Positions 16,696-24,748 of a stretch of 64,000 nucleotides of DNA are shown here, one piece after another. Under the pieces are notes generated by a model. It did not search any database, was not told the DNA's origin, and was given only the letters and a program-made list of their open reading frames with translations. Position 1 is the stretch's first letter. The number at the start of each line of letters is the position of its first letter. The stretch comes from Achromobacter sp. RTa (lineage in GTDB: Bacteria > Pseudomonadota > Gammaproteobacteria > Burkholderiales > Burkholderiaceae_B): NCBI RefSeq assembly GCF_000757485.1, contig NZ_JPYO01000045.1, positions 320,121 to 384,120 on the forward strand, read 5' to 3'. Both the position numbers and the translations under genes were made by a program.

Positions 16696-18351
16696 TCATT
16701 GATCGAATCGCCATTTCAGGCGCACGCCGCCGTTCTCGTTGGGCTCGAGGGCGGGAATGGCGGAGAGCAGCTTGCGGGTGTAGGGGTGTTGGGGGGCGTC
16801 GAAGATCTGGTCGCGCGGGCCCTGCTCGACGATCTTGCCGTCCTGCATCACGACCACGCGGTCCGCGACCTGTTCGACCACGCCCAGGTCGTGGCTGATG
16901 AACAGGCAGGAGAAGCCATGGCGCTGTTGCAGCTCGGCGAAGAGCTTGAGCACCTGGGCGCGCACCGTGACGTCGAGCGCCGAGACAGGCTCGTCGGCGA
17001 TCACGAAAGCGGGCCGGCGGACGATGGCGCGGGCGATCGCCACGCGCTGGCGCTGCCCTCCGGACAATTCATGGGGATAGCGCCGGGCGTACTCGGGGCC
17101 CAGTCCCACCTCGGCCAGCACGGCGTCGACGCGGGCCATTTTTTGCGCCGCGGACATGCCGCTCACCTGGCGCAGCCCCTCGACGGTGAGCTCGCCCACG
17201 GTCATGCGCGGGTTCAGCGACGAGTACGGGTCCTGGAACACCATCTGGCAATTGAGGCGATAGTCGTTCCAGGCGGCGCCCGCCTGCGCGATGGGCCTGC
17301 CCCGGAAGTAGATGCCGCCGTCCGTGGGAGCCAGCAGTCCGGCGATGGCGCGGCCCAGCGTGGTTTTGCCGGAGCCCGACCCGCCGACCACCGCCACGAC
17401 TTCGCGCGGACGGATCTGCAGGTCTATGCCGTGCAGCGCGCGTTTGGCGGCCGTGCGGCCGAACAGGCGCTGGCGGCCCGCGTAGTCGACCAGCAGCCCC
17501 CGCACGTCGACAATGGGCGCTTCCGGCGGGATCGGGCGGGCCGGCTCGCGGTGGGGCATGGCCGCCAGCAGCTGGCGGGTGTACGGGTGCGCCGGGCGGT
17601 CCAGAATCTGCTGGGTGGTGCCGCTTTCGACGATTTCTCCGTGGCGCATGACGATCATGCGCTCCGTGTACTGCGCCACCATCGGCAGGTCGTGGCTGAT
17701 CATCAGCACCGCCGTGTTCCGGTCGCGCGTCAGTTCGAGCATCAATTCCAGCACGTCGCGCTGGACCACGGCATCCAGCGCGGTGGTGGGTTCGTCGGCG
17801 ACCAGCAGGGCGGGCTCCAGCAGCATCACGGCGGCCAGCATCATGCGCTGGCGCATGCCGCCGGAAAACTCGTGCGGCCAGGCCTCCAGGGCGGAGGCCG
17901 GATCGCGCAGGCCGACCCGCGCCAGCATGGCCAGGATCATCTGCTTGCGCAGGACGGGGGGCAGTTCCTTGCGGTGCAGTGCCAATCCTTCATCGAGCTG
18001 GCGGCCGATCTTCATGGATGGGTTGAGCGAGGTCATGGGTTCCTGGAACACCATGCCGATGCGCGCGCCGCGCAGCTTGCGCAAGGCGGCCGGGCGGGCA
18101 TCCGTCAGCGATACGCCTTCGAAGGCGATCGTGCCGGCCGAACGCACCAGCGGCGGGGGCGTGAGGCCCAGCAGCGCGCGCGCCGCCTGGGTCTTGCCGC
18201 TGCCGGATTCGCCGACGATGCCGACGAGTTCCCCGGGCTTGATGGAGAAGCTGACCCGCTTGACGATTTCCCTGCCGCCGGCTCCCACCGTCAGCGTCAG
18301 GCCGTTCACATCCACCAGCGTTGCGGCGGCGTTCTGGTTCTTGGTCGTCAT
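16696..18351 (-). CDS. Double ATP-binding protein of peptide-type ABC importer (DppDF-like fusion)
   Basis: 551 residues carrying two complete nucleotide-binding domains in one chain. First: Walker A GESGSGKT at 47-54, signature FSGGMRQR near 160. Second: Walker A GGSGSGKTT near 321-329, signature LSGGQRQR near 430. Each half ends in the HPYTR segment typical of DppD/DppF and OppD/OppF. It powers the importer formed with the permeases at 18353 and 19214. The ATG at 18351 is one base after the stop of the permease gene, so the two are translationally coupled. Fused ATPases of this sort are common (GsiA, YejF); the fusion itself is not unusual. Confidence 0.92.
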   Translation of the reverse strand: MTTKNQNAAATLVDVNGLTLTVGAGGREIVKRVSFSIKPGELVGIVGESGSGKTQAARALLGLTPPPLVRSAGTIAFEGVSLTDARPAALRKLRGARIGMVFQEPMTSLNPSMKIGRQLDEGLALHRKELPPVLRKQMILAMLARVGLRDPASALEAWPHEFSGGMRQRMMLAAVMLLEPALLVADEPTTALDAVVQRDVLELMLELTRDRNTAVLMISHDLPMVAQYTERMIVMRHGEIVESGTTQQILDRPAHPYTRQLLAAMPHREPARPIPPEAPIVDVRGLLVDYAGRQRLFGRTAAKRALHGIDLQIRPREVVAVVGGSGSGKTTLGRAIAGLLAPTDGGIYFRGRPIAQAGAAWNDYRLNCQMVFQDPYSSLNPRMTVGELTVEGLRQVSGMSAAQKMARVDAVLAEVGLGPEYARRYPHELSGGQRQRVAIARAIVRRPAFVIADEPVSALDVTVRAQVLKLFAELQQRHGFSCLFISHDLGVVEQVADRVVVMQDGKIVEQGPRDQIFDAPQHPYTRKLLSAIPALEPNENGGVRLKWRFDQ

Positions 18352-18352
18352 G

Positions 18353-19207
18353 TCATTCACCCGTGCGCATGCGAGGGTCGAGGCGGTCGCGCACGGCGTC
18401 GCCCAGCAGGTTGATGCCCAGCAGGGTGAGTGAAATGCAGATGCCGGGAAAAATGCTGAGATAGGTCGCCTGCGCCATGAACGGGCGGGCAGAGGCCAGC
18501 ATGTTGCCCCACGTCGGCGCGGGCGGCGGCACGCCCAGGCCCAGGAAGGACAGGGCGCTTTCCGCCAGGATGACCCAGCCGAACATCGAGGTTGCAAGCA
18601 CGGTCAGCGGCGCGACGCAGTTCGGCAGCACGTGGCGGCCCATCGTGTACCACTCGGAATTGCCCAGGACGCGCGAGGACTCGATGAATTCGCGCTCGCG
18701 CAGGGACAGCACCGTGCCGCGCACGATGCGGGTCACGGACGGGGTGTACGCCAGGCCCAGCGCCAGGATGATGCCGTACTTGTTGGCCCCGACCACGGCA
18801 AGCAGCCCCAGCGCCAGCAGCAGGCCGGGAAAGGCCAGCAGGGCGTTGTTGAAGGCCATGATGATGCGGTCGGTCCAGCCGCGCACGAAACCGGTCAGCA
18901 CGCCGATCGCCGTGCCCAGCACGACGGCGAACGACACCGTCAGCAGGCTGATCCAAACGCTGGTCGAGGCGCCTACCATCAGGCGGCTGAGCACGTCGCG
19001 GCCGAACTCGTCGGTGCCCAGCCAGAACTGCGCGCTGGGTGGCTTGAGCCTCGAGGCGAAGCTGATGCCCAGCGGGTCGCGCGGGGTCCATACCGCGCCC
19101 AGCAGGGCAGCGGCCAGGACGATGGCGATGATGGCTCCGCCTACCGCCGCATTGGCGGGAAGGCGGCGGCGCCGGGTTTTCGCGGGTTTGATGGCAGTCA
19201 GTTCCAT
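18353..19207 (-). CDS. Peptide-type ABC permease (DppC-like)
   Basis: 284 residues. One helix near 26-46 (AIIAIVLAAALLGAVW), then the binding-protein-dependent transport domain with five more helices from about residue 85. The cytoplasmic coupling loop ESSRVLGNSEWYTMGRHVLPN is the EAA motif that docks on the ATPase. The segment LGTDEFGRDVLSRLMVGA near 62-79 is the DppC/OppC signature. It forms a heterodimer with the permease at 19214. GGAG just before its start overlaps the stop of that gene. Confidence 0.92.
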   Translation of the reverse strand: MELTAIKPAKTRRRRLPANAAVGGAIIAIVLAAALLGAVWTPRDPLGISFASRLKPPSAQFWLGTDEFGRDVLSRLMVGASTSVWISLLTVSFAVVLGTAIGVLTGFVRGWTDRIIMAFNNALLAFPGLLLALGLLAVVGANKYGIILALGLAYTPSVTRIVRGTVLSLREREFIESSRVLGNSEWYTMGRHVLPNCVAPLTVLATSMFGWVILAESALSFLGLGVPPPAPTWGNMLASARPFMAQATYLSIFPGICISLTLLGINLLGDAVRDRLDPRMRTGE

Positions 19208-19213
19208 ATCGGG

Positions 19214-20158
19214 TTACTCCGCGCCTACACGGGGATCGAAAGCGGGATAGAGCAGGTCGACGAACAGATTGACCAGCACGTAGATGACGGCGACGAACAG
19301 CAGGCAGCCCTGGATGACCGGGTAATCGCGCGCGAAGATCGAATCGACCAGCAGCCGGCCCAGGCCGGGGATGGTGAACACGGTCTCGACCACGGCGATG
19401 CCGCCCAGCAGGTTGCCCAGCACCAGGCCGATGAGTGTCCAGGTGGGGCCGAAGGAATTCTTGAAGACGTGATGGGCCAGCACGGCGCTTTCGCTCAGGC
19501 CCTTGGCGCGGGCATGGGTGACGTAGTCCAGGCGCAGCACTTCCAGCGCGCTGGCGCGCGCCATGCGCATGAGCACGCCGATCTCGTGCAGGAATAGCGT
19601 CAGGATGGGCATGGCCAGGTACAGCAGGCCGGCGACCGCATCCTCGGAGACCGACACGTAGCCGACGACCGGCAGCCATTCCAGCTTCAGCCCCAGCAGC
19701 AACAGCAGCAGGAGGCCCAGCCAGAAGGTGGGAATGGACACGAGCAGCGTGGCCACGCCGACCAGCGCGATGTCGGTGGGCCGGTTCTGGCGCCAGGCGG
19801 CGATGATGCCGGCCGGCACGGCGACCAGCGTGGCGGCGGCCACGGCGGCCAGCACGATGGGGGCGCTGACGAGGAAGCGGTCCCAGACCAGGGCCAGCAC
19901 GGCCTGGCCGGTTGTGATCGAATTCCCCAGGTCGCCATGCAGCAGGTTGTTGAACCAGAGCGTGAATTGGGTGGGCCAGGGCTGGTCCAGTCCCATGCGC
20001 TGGCGCAGGTCCTCCAGGCTGGCGGGGTCGGCCAGGTCGCCCAGCAGCAACTGGGCCGGGTCTCCCGGGATCAGGCGGATAAGCACGAAAACGGCGACCG
20101 ACACGATCAGCAGTGTGGGTATGGCCATTCCTATGCGCGTTAGTGCGAAGCGAAGCAT
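19214..20158 (-). CDS. Peptide-type ABC permease (DppB-like), first gene of operon
   Basis: 314 residues from the ATG at 20158 (MLRFALTRIG, the usual DppB N-terminus); a GTG 18 bases upstream is a less likely start. Six membrane helices, with IRLIPGDPAQLLLGD near 29-43 and the EAA loop LDYVTHARAKGLSESAVLAHH around 215-235. It is the partner of the DppC-like subunit. As first gene of the leftward eight-gene operon it lies opposite the LysR gene at 20345, with 186 bases between them holding a candidate operator at 20283-20302. Confidence 0.92.
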   Translation of the reverse strand: MLRFALTRIGMAIPTLLIVSVAVFVLIRLIPGDPAQLLLGDLADPASLEDLRQRMGLDQPWPTQFTLWFNNLLHGDLGNSITTGQAVLALVWDRFLVSAPIVLAAVAAATLVAVPAGIIAAWRQNRPTDIALVGVATLLVSIPTFWLGLLLLLLLGLKLEWLPVVGYVSVSEDAVAGLLYLAMPILTLFLHEIGVLMRMARASALEVLRLDYVTHARAKGLSESAVLAHHVFKNSFGPTWTLIGLVLGNLLGGIAVVETVFTIPGLGRLLVDSIFARDYPVIQGCLLFVAVIYVLVNLFVDLLYPAFDPRVGAE

Positions 20159-20282
20159 ATGGGGCTCATGGCTCACGTCCAGGCGCCTGCCGCGGCGGCG
20201 CGGAGGGGACGATTCTGTTGACGGGGACCGCGTTCGCCGGCGCGGTTGCGGATCGGCGTAACTTTGACGTCCTGTCATAAAG

Positions 20283-20302
20283 AAGTAAAACTAAAATTAC
20301 TT
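20283..20302. promoter_or_regulatory. Candidate LysR operator of the ABC/C45 operon
   Basis: AAGTAA (20283-20288) and TTACTT (20297-20302) form a perfect inverted repeat with 8 bases between, in an AT-rich patch of an otherwise GC-rich window. It lies between the divergent permease and LysR genes, about 125 bases before the operon and 45 before the regulator. Inferred from symmetry and position. Confidence 0.4.
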
Positions 20303-20344
20303 TGGGGTATATAAAGGTTTGCTTTTCAATATGGTGACTGCCCG

Positions 20345-21238
20345 ATGAGTTCGATCCGTTTCTTCCGCACCTTCGTCGCCGTCGCGCGCAGCGGATCTTT
20401 CGCCGCGGCGTCGGAGCGCGTGTCGCTGACGCCGGCCGCGGTCAGCCTGCAGATGCGCGCGTTGGAAGATGATCTGGGCCTGACGCTGTTCGACCGTAGC
20501 GGCAAGATCGTGTCGTTGAGCGAGAGCGGGCACCGGCTGCTGCCGCGGGCCGAACAGCTGCTGGCGCTGTACGACGATCTGCGAGATGGCCCCGACGGCG
20601 ACCAGGAAGTGGTGGGGTCCATCAACGTGGGCGCGGTGGCGACGTCCATGGCGTTCCTGGCGCGCGCGGTGCTGATCCTGCGGGAAGCGCACCCGAAACT
20701 GAAAGTGCAGCCCGCGATCAACTTCTCCGGCGACTTGTCAGTGAGGGTCCGCGCGGGCGAGCTGGACGCCGCGCTGGCGGTGAAGAACGCCCACAAGCTG
20801 CCTGCCGGCACGCAATGGACACCGCTCTATACCGAGCCTTTCGTGTTCATCGCGAACCGCCAATCAGCCGGCAGGGCGGACATCGGCAGCCTGATGAAAC
20901 GCCGCCTGTTCCTGCGGCCTTCGCGCAATACGCATACGGGCGCGCTGATCGACGCCTTCGTGCGCAGGAACCGCCTGCGGTTCGGCGAGTTCCTGGAAAT
21001 CAATTCGTTGCGGACGATGGTGGAGCTGGTGCAGCAGGATGTCGGCGTCACCATCGTGCCGCTCACGCGGGCCGCCCGCTGGGAGGACGACCCGCGCCTG
21101 CGCGTGACCTATTTCGACGATCCGACGGCGCATCGGGCCGTGGGCCTGTTCGAAAGCGAGGCGCGCAGCCACCTGACCAGCGCGCTCAGGCGCGTCCTGC
21201 TCGACACCATCGAACAGGACGCCCAGCTGCGGCAGTGA
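20345..21238 (+). CDS. LysR-family transcriptional regulator of the ABC/C45 operon
   Basis: 297 residues. The N-terminal helix-turn-helix (FFRTFVAVARSGSFAAASE, then LTPAAVSLQMRALEDDLGLTLFDR) covers about 5-60; the effector domain follows (VGSINVGAVATS onward). It lies head to head with the eight-gene operon running to 10163, the classic position for its activator. It ends 12 bases before the convergent Bug gene at 21251. The inducer is presumably the imported compound or its breakdown product. Family is certain; the target is inferred from position. Confidence 0.9.
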   Translation: MSSIRFFRTFVAVARSGSFAAASERVSLTPAAVSLQMRALEDDLGLTLFDRSGKIVSLSESGHRLLPRAEQLLALYDDLRDGPDGDQEVVGSINVGAVATSMAFLARAVLILREAHPKLKVQPAINFSGDLSVRVRAGELDAALAVKNAHKLPAGTQWTPLYTEPFVFIANRQSAGRADIGSLMKRRLFLRPSRNTHTGALIDAFVRRNRLRFGEFLEINSLRTMVELVQQDVGVTIVPLTRAARWEDDPRLRVTYFDDPTAHRAVGLFESEARSHLTSALRRVLLDTIEQDAQLRQ

Positions 21239-21250
21239 GGCGCGGGGCGG

Positions 21251-22264
21251 TCAGTCGACCGCGAGCTTGGCGCTCTTGACGACGCCCGCCCAGTAGGTCG
21301 TTTCGTCGCGCAGCTTGCGCGAGAAGGCGTCGGGCTGGCTGGCCACGACTTCGGCGCCGTCCTGGCGGATCTTTTCCAGCACGGCGGGCGTGCGGGCCGC
21401 CTGGCTGATCGCGGACGCCAGATAGCCTATGCGTTCGACGGGCGTGCCCGCGGGGGCGAAAACGCCGTACCAGCCTTCGATGGATACGCCTTCGATGCCT
21501 TGCCCGGCCAGGGTGGGCGCGGTTTCGAATGCGCCGATGCGGCTTTCGTGCGTGACGCCCAGCACGCGCAGCTTGCCGCCGGTGACCAGGGATTCGACGG
21601 AGGGCGGCGAGGTGATGAGCATGTCCACCGTGCCGCCCAGCAGGTCGTTGACCGCGGGGCCGGCGCCGCGGTAAGGCACGTGCACCAGCGACAGGTTCTT
21701 TTGCCGCGCAAGCAGCACGCCCGTGAGATGGGACAGCGTGCCGTTGCCCGGCGTGGCGTAGGTGACGGCGCCCGGCCGCGCCTTGGCGTCGTTCAGGTAG
21801 TCGGCCAGCGTGCGGTAGGGGCTTTCCTTCCTGACGACCAGCGCCAGTGGCGCCGAGGTGATCTGGGATACCGGAGCGAAATCCTTAAGCGCGTCGAAGC
21901 CCGTGTTCTTGTAGATGGCGGGATTCACCGCCATGACGCTGTTCTGCGAGAGCACCAGGGTATAGCCGTCGGGCTTGGCGCGCGCCACGGCGGCGGTGCC
22001 CATGTTGCCGCCGGCGCCGGAGCGGTTCTCGACCACCACGGACTGGCCGGTAATGCGGCCCAGCTCGTTGGCCAGCAGCCGCGCGACGCCGTCGTTGCCG
22101 CCGCCGGGCGGAAAGGGCGAGACCAGCGTAATGGCTTGCCGCGGATAGTCGTTGAGCGGCGTGGGCGCTTCCGCGTGCGCGCCCGGCGCGCACAAGGGGA
22201 GCAGCAGCGCGGCGGCCATGGCGGCCGTCGTGCGGCGCGGGGCGCGTGTCGCGTGAGGGATCAT
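21251..22264 (-). CDS. Bug/TctC-family periplasmic receptor
   Basis: 337 residues with an N-terminal signal peptide (AAMAAALLLPLCAPGAHA). Bug signatures are visible: ITLVSPFPPGGGND near 44-57 and VVVENRSGAGGN near 78-89, which form the carboxylate-binding mouth. These receptors bind small carboxylic or amino acids for tripartite tricarboxylate transporters. No TctA or TctB gene is present nearby, so it would need membrane subunits encoded elsewhere. Its start overlaps the stop of the M20 gene by 4 bases, so both are coupled and the ligand may be the M20 substrate, perhaps an N-acyl amino acid. Confidence 0.9.
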   Translation of the reverse strand: MIPHATRAPRRTTAAMAAALLLPLCAPGAHAEAPTPLNDYPRQAITLVSPFPPGGGNDGVARLLANELGRITGQSVVVENRSGAGGNMGTAAVARAKPDGYTLVLSQNSVMAVNPAIYKNTGFDALKDFAPVSQITSAPLALVVRKESPYRTLADYLNDAKARPGAVTYATPGNGTLSHLTGVLLARQKNLSLVHVPYRGAGPAVNDLLGGTVDMLITSPPSVESLVTGGKLRVLGVTHESRIGAFETAPTLAGQGIEGVSIEGWYGVFAPAGTPVERIGYLASAISQAARTPAVLEKIRQDGAEVVASQPDAFSRKLRDETTYWAGVVKSAKLAVD

Positions 22265-23472
22265 CGGGCTTCTCCTGTCGTTTCCGTATCGGTCTGGAAT
22301 TCGGCGGCGTGTTCGCCAAGCGCGGCAATCATGGCTTCGCAGCGGGCAAGCTGGCCCAATTCCACGTATTCGTCGGGCTGGTGGGCCTGCTCGATGCTGC
22401 CGGGCCCGCAGATGATGGATGCAACGCCGGCCTGCTGGTACAGCCCGCCTTCGGTCATGTAGCTGACGTGGGGGCCGGCGCAGCCCGCGCCGGACAGCCC
22501 CATGACGAAGCGGGCGATGGCGGCGTTGGGCCCAGGGCGCAGGGCAGGGTTGTCGGATTGCTTTTCGAACAGGATGTCGGCCGCGGCGAACCGGCGCCGC
22601 ATGCGCGGCAGGACGTGGTCGCGGGCATAGTCCTGGACGCTGCCGACGATGCGGTCTGGGTCGCTGTCCGGCAGGTAGCGGTAGCCGAAGATGAATTCGC
22701 AGTCGCGCGGAACGATGTTGCGCGCCAGCCCGCCGTTGACGAGCGCGGTCTGCAGGGTGTCGTAGGGCGTATCGAACGCGCTGTTCCTTCGAGGCGCCTC
22801 GGCGTACTGGTCGGCGAGGTCCTGGATATGGCCGATAAGGCGCGCGGCGTACTCGATCGCGTTGACGCCGTCCTGGGTGCGGGATGCATGCGCCTCCTTG
22901 CCGCGGACGCAGCAGCGGTAGTTGCGGCTGCCTTTGTGCGCGGTCACGACCTGCATGTCGGTGGGCTCGCCCACGATACAGGCCGCGGGCGAGATGCTTG
23001 CGGCCTGCAGGTCGGCCAGCAGGGTCCTGACGCCCTTGCAGCCCACCTCTTCGTCGTAGGTGAAGGCCAGGTGGATCGGCTGCCGCGGTTCCGCCGCGGC
23101 AAGGCCGTCGATGGAAGCAAGCACGGCCGCGAGAAAGCCCTTCATGTCGCAGGCGCCGCGGCCGTAGAGTCGGCCGTCCGCGATGCGGGCGGTGAAGGGG
23201 TCGCTGCTCCAGTCCTGTCCGTCCACGGGCACGACGTCGGTGTGGCCGGACAGCACGATCCCGCCGGGCCGCCCGGGGCCGATGGTCGCGAACAGATTCG
23301 CCTTGGCGCCGCTAGCGTCGTAGCTGAGGCGGGCGCCGATTCCGCGCCTGTGCAGGTAGTCTCGCACCCACTCGATCAGGCCCAGGTTGGAATCCCGGCT
23401 GACGGTCGGAAAGGCGATCAAGGTTGCCAGGATGTCCAGCGTCCGGCGTGTAGGTGCTTGGTGCTGCGACAC
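22261..23472 (-). CDS. M20 metallopeptidase, ArgE/DapE-type deacylase
   Basis: 403 residues from the GTG at 23472, chosen because GGGAGGGA sits 4 bases upstream; the longer reading lacks a ribosome site. Metal ligands of the two-zinc M20 site are visible: GHTD with His77 and Asp79, CDMKG with Asp109, and the DEE motif with catalytic Glu141 and ligand Glu142. The lid or dimerisation domain lies between about 175 and 290. Closest in pattern to acetylornithine deacetylase, but not part of an arginine cluster. It is coupled to a Bug receptor, so it probably deacylates an imported N-acyl amino acid in the cytoplasm. Confidence 0.85.
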   Translation of the reverse strand: MSQHQAPTRRTLDILATLIAFPTVSRDSNLGLIEWVRDYLHRRGIGARLSYDASGAKANLFATIGPGRPGGIVLSGHTDVVPVDGQDWSSDPFTARIADGRLYGRGACDMKGFLAAVLASIDGLAAAEPRQPIHLAFTYDEEVGCKGVRTLLADLQAASISPAACIVGEPTDMQVVTAHKGSRNYRCCVRGKEAHASRTQDGVNAIEYAARLIGHIQDLADQYAEAPRRNSAFDTPYDTLQTALVNGGLARNIVPRDCEFIFGYRYLPDSDPDRIVGSVQDYARDHVLPRMRRRFAAADILFEKQSDNPALRPGPNAAIARFVMGLSGAGCAGPHVSYMTEGGLYQQAGVASIICGPGSIEQAHQPDEYVELGQLARCEAMIAALGEHAAEFQTDTETTGEAR

Positions 23473-23493
23473 GAGTCCCTCCCATGGATCGAT

Positions 23494-23507
23494 GACACTG
23501 TAGTGTC
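23494..23507. promoter_or_regulatory. Perfect dyad upstream of the M20 gene
   Basis: GACACT (23494-23499) and AGTGTC (23502-23507) are perfect inverted hexamers with 2 bases between, 22 bases before the GTG start. Possible operator or leader hairpin for the M20-Bug pair. No dedicated regulator gene is adjacent. Confidence 0.3.
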
Positions 23508-23564
23508 CGGGAGGGGGCGGGACCAATTAAATAAACAGAGGGTCCTATTAGCATCGTTAATGCG

Positions 23565-24401
23565 TCAGGCGCGGGGCGGGCATGACGCCTGGTCCTGCCT
23601 CAACGCATGCGCGAACGCGGCGCGTTGCGTGGCGGCGCCGAGCAGGCAGGAGAGGTCCGTGCCCATCGATATGAAGCAGCCGCCAGGTCCGGCGGCCAGT
23701 TCGCGCAGCAGCTCGGGCTGTCCGGCCAGCCCGCCCAGGCCCAGCGCCTTGCCCGCGTCCAGGCAGGCGCGGCGGATGCGCGCCAGGGCGCTGCGCAGCA
23801 AGGGGTGGTCCCATTGGCCGGGCACGCCCAGGGCGGCGCCCAGGTCGTGCGCGCCGATGAACAGCATGTCCAGGCCTTCCACCGCTGCGATCGACTCGGC
23901 CGCTTCCAGGGCGGCGGCGCTTTCCATCATGGCCGCCACCAGCACACCGTCGTCCAGGGCCTGCTGCGCTTCGCCCTGCGGGTAGTCGCGGTAGTGCAGG
24001 GCGGGCTGGCCGCCGGCCACCGAACGCTGGCCCCGCGGCGGGTAGCGGCAGCAGGCCACGGCGCGCGCCGCGTCTTCCGCGCTTTCCACCTGGGGCGCGA
24101 TGATGCCCATCGCGCCGCCGTCCAGGACGCGCCCGATCAGCGCGGCGTCGATGGCGGGCACGCGCGCCAGCGGCGTGACGCCGGCATCGCGCGCGGCGTT
24201 GCAGATGCGGCTGGCGGAGAGCAGGGGCAAGGACGAATGTTCCAGGTCGACGTAGAGCGCGTCGAAGCCGGCGGTGGCCGCGATGCGGCCAATCTCGGGG
24301 CCGTCGCACAGGCGCACGATGAGCGAGGCCGCCAGCCCGCCGTCGGCGAGCCGGCGCAGCAGCGGGTTGCGGGCCAGTTCCCGGGCGCTGGGCGTTTGCA
24401 T
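23565..24401 (-). CDS. HpcH/HpaI-family class II aldolase
   Basis: 278 residues. The TIM-barrel aldolase motifs align by eye with HpaI: VDLEH with His55, Arg80, Asp94, PPRGQRS at 121-127, metal ligands Glu160 (MMES) and Asp186 (GAHD). Such enzymes cleave 4-hydroxy-2-oxo acids to pyruvate and an aldehyde using a divalent metal. GGAG lies 7 bases before the start. It is the last gene of a six-gene leftward operon (28391 to 23565) containing a lactonase, a dehydrogenase and an RraA-type aldolase, so it should catalyse a late, pyruvate-forming step of sugar-acid breakdown. The exact substrate is unknown. Confidence 0.88.
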   Translation of the reverse strand: MQTPSARELARNPLLRRLADGGLAASLIVRLCDGPEIGRIAATAGFDALYVDLEHSSLPLLSASRICNAARDAGVTPLARVPAIDAALIGRVLDGGAMGIIAPQVESAEDAARAVACCRYPPRGQRSVAGGQPALHYRDYPQGEAQQALDDGVLVAAMMESAAALEAAESIAAVEGLDMLFIGAHDLGAALGVPGQWDHPLLRSALARIRRACLDAGKALGLGGLAGQPELLRELAAGPGGCFISMGTDLSCLLGAATQRAAFAHALRQDQASCPPRA

Positions 24402-24420
24402 GGATGGTCTCCAGGGTTGT

Positions 24421-24738
24421 TCAGACGAGTTGCGGGCTGAAGGGCGCCGCGCGCCAGATGGAGACCTGCTGCGCGGCGAAGGTGCCGCGGTTGCCGCGCT
24501 TGAAGTCCTGCCAGTCGGGGTCGGCCTCGAGCGCGGCGCGGCGCGCCTCGCGGTCGGCCATGCTGTCGTAGGCCCAGATGTGCAATACCTGGTTCAAGGT
24601 GCCGATGTCGCTGACGAAGAATCCCTGCAGACGGCCCAGGTGCTTCATCTGCAGCGGCAGCGCGAGTTCGCGGTAGCGCGCCAGATAGGCGTCCATGCCG
24701 CCGTGCGGCAGCGTATAGATGCGGTGTTCGATGATCAT
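24421..24738 (-). CDS. NIPSNAP-family small protein
   Basis: 105 residues, the usual size of the single-domain form. A ferredoxin-like alpha-beta barrel pattern is visible: MIIEHRIYTLPHG at the start, a central LQGFFVSDIGTLNQVLHIWAYDS and a C-terminal SIWRAAP. Proteins of this family are small dimers found in many catabolic operons; enzymatic activity is unproven for most. It lies between the hydroxyacid dehydrogenase (10 bases before) and the HpaI aldolase (19 bases after), so it probably assists the same pathway, for example as an isomerase or monooxygenase-like accessory. That role is an inference. Confidence 0.85.
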   Translation of the reverse strand: MIIEHRIYTLPHGGMDAYLARYRELALPLQMKHLGRLQGFFVSDIGTLNQVLHIWAYDSMADREARRAALEADPDWQDFKRGNRGTFAAQQVSIWRAAPFSPQLV

Positions 24739-24748
24739 CGGTTCGGCC

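Noticed and set aside
16696..18351. Frameshift or fusion error in the double ATPase gene
   Set aside because: Both halves are complete with all motifs, and fused DppD-DppF-type ATPases are a normal variant.
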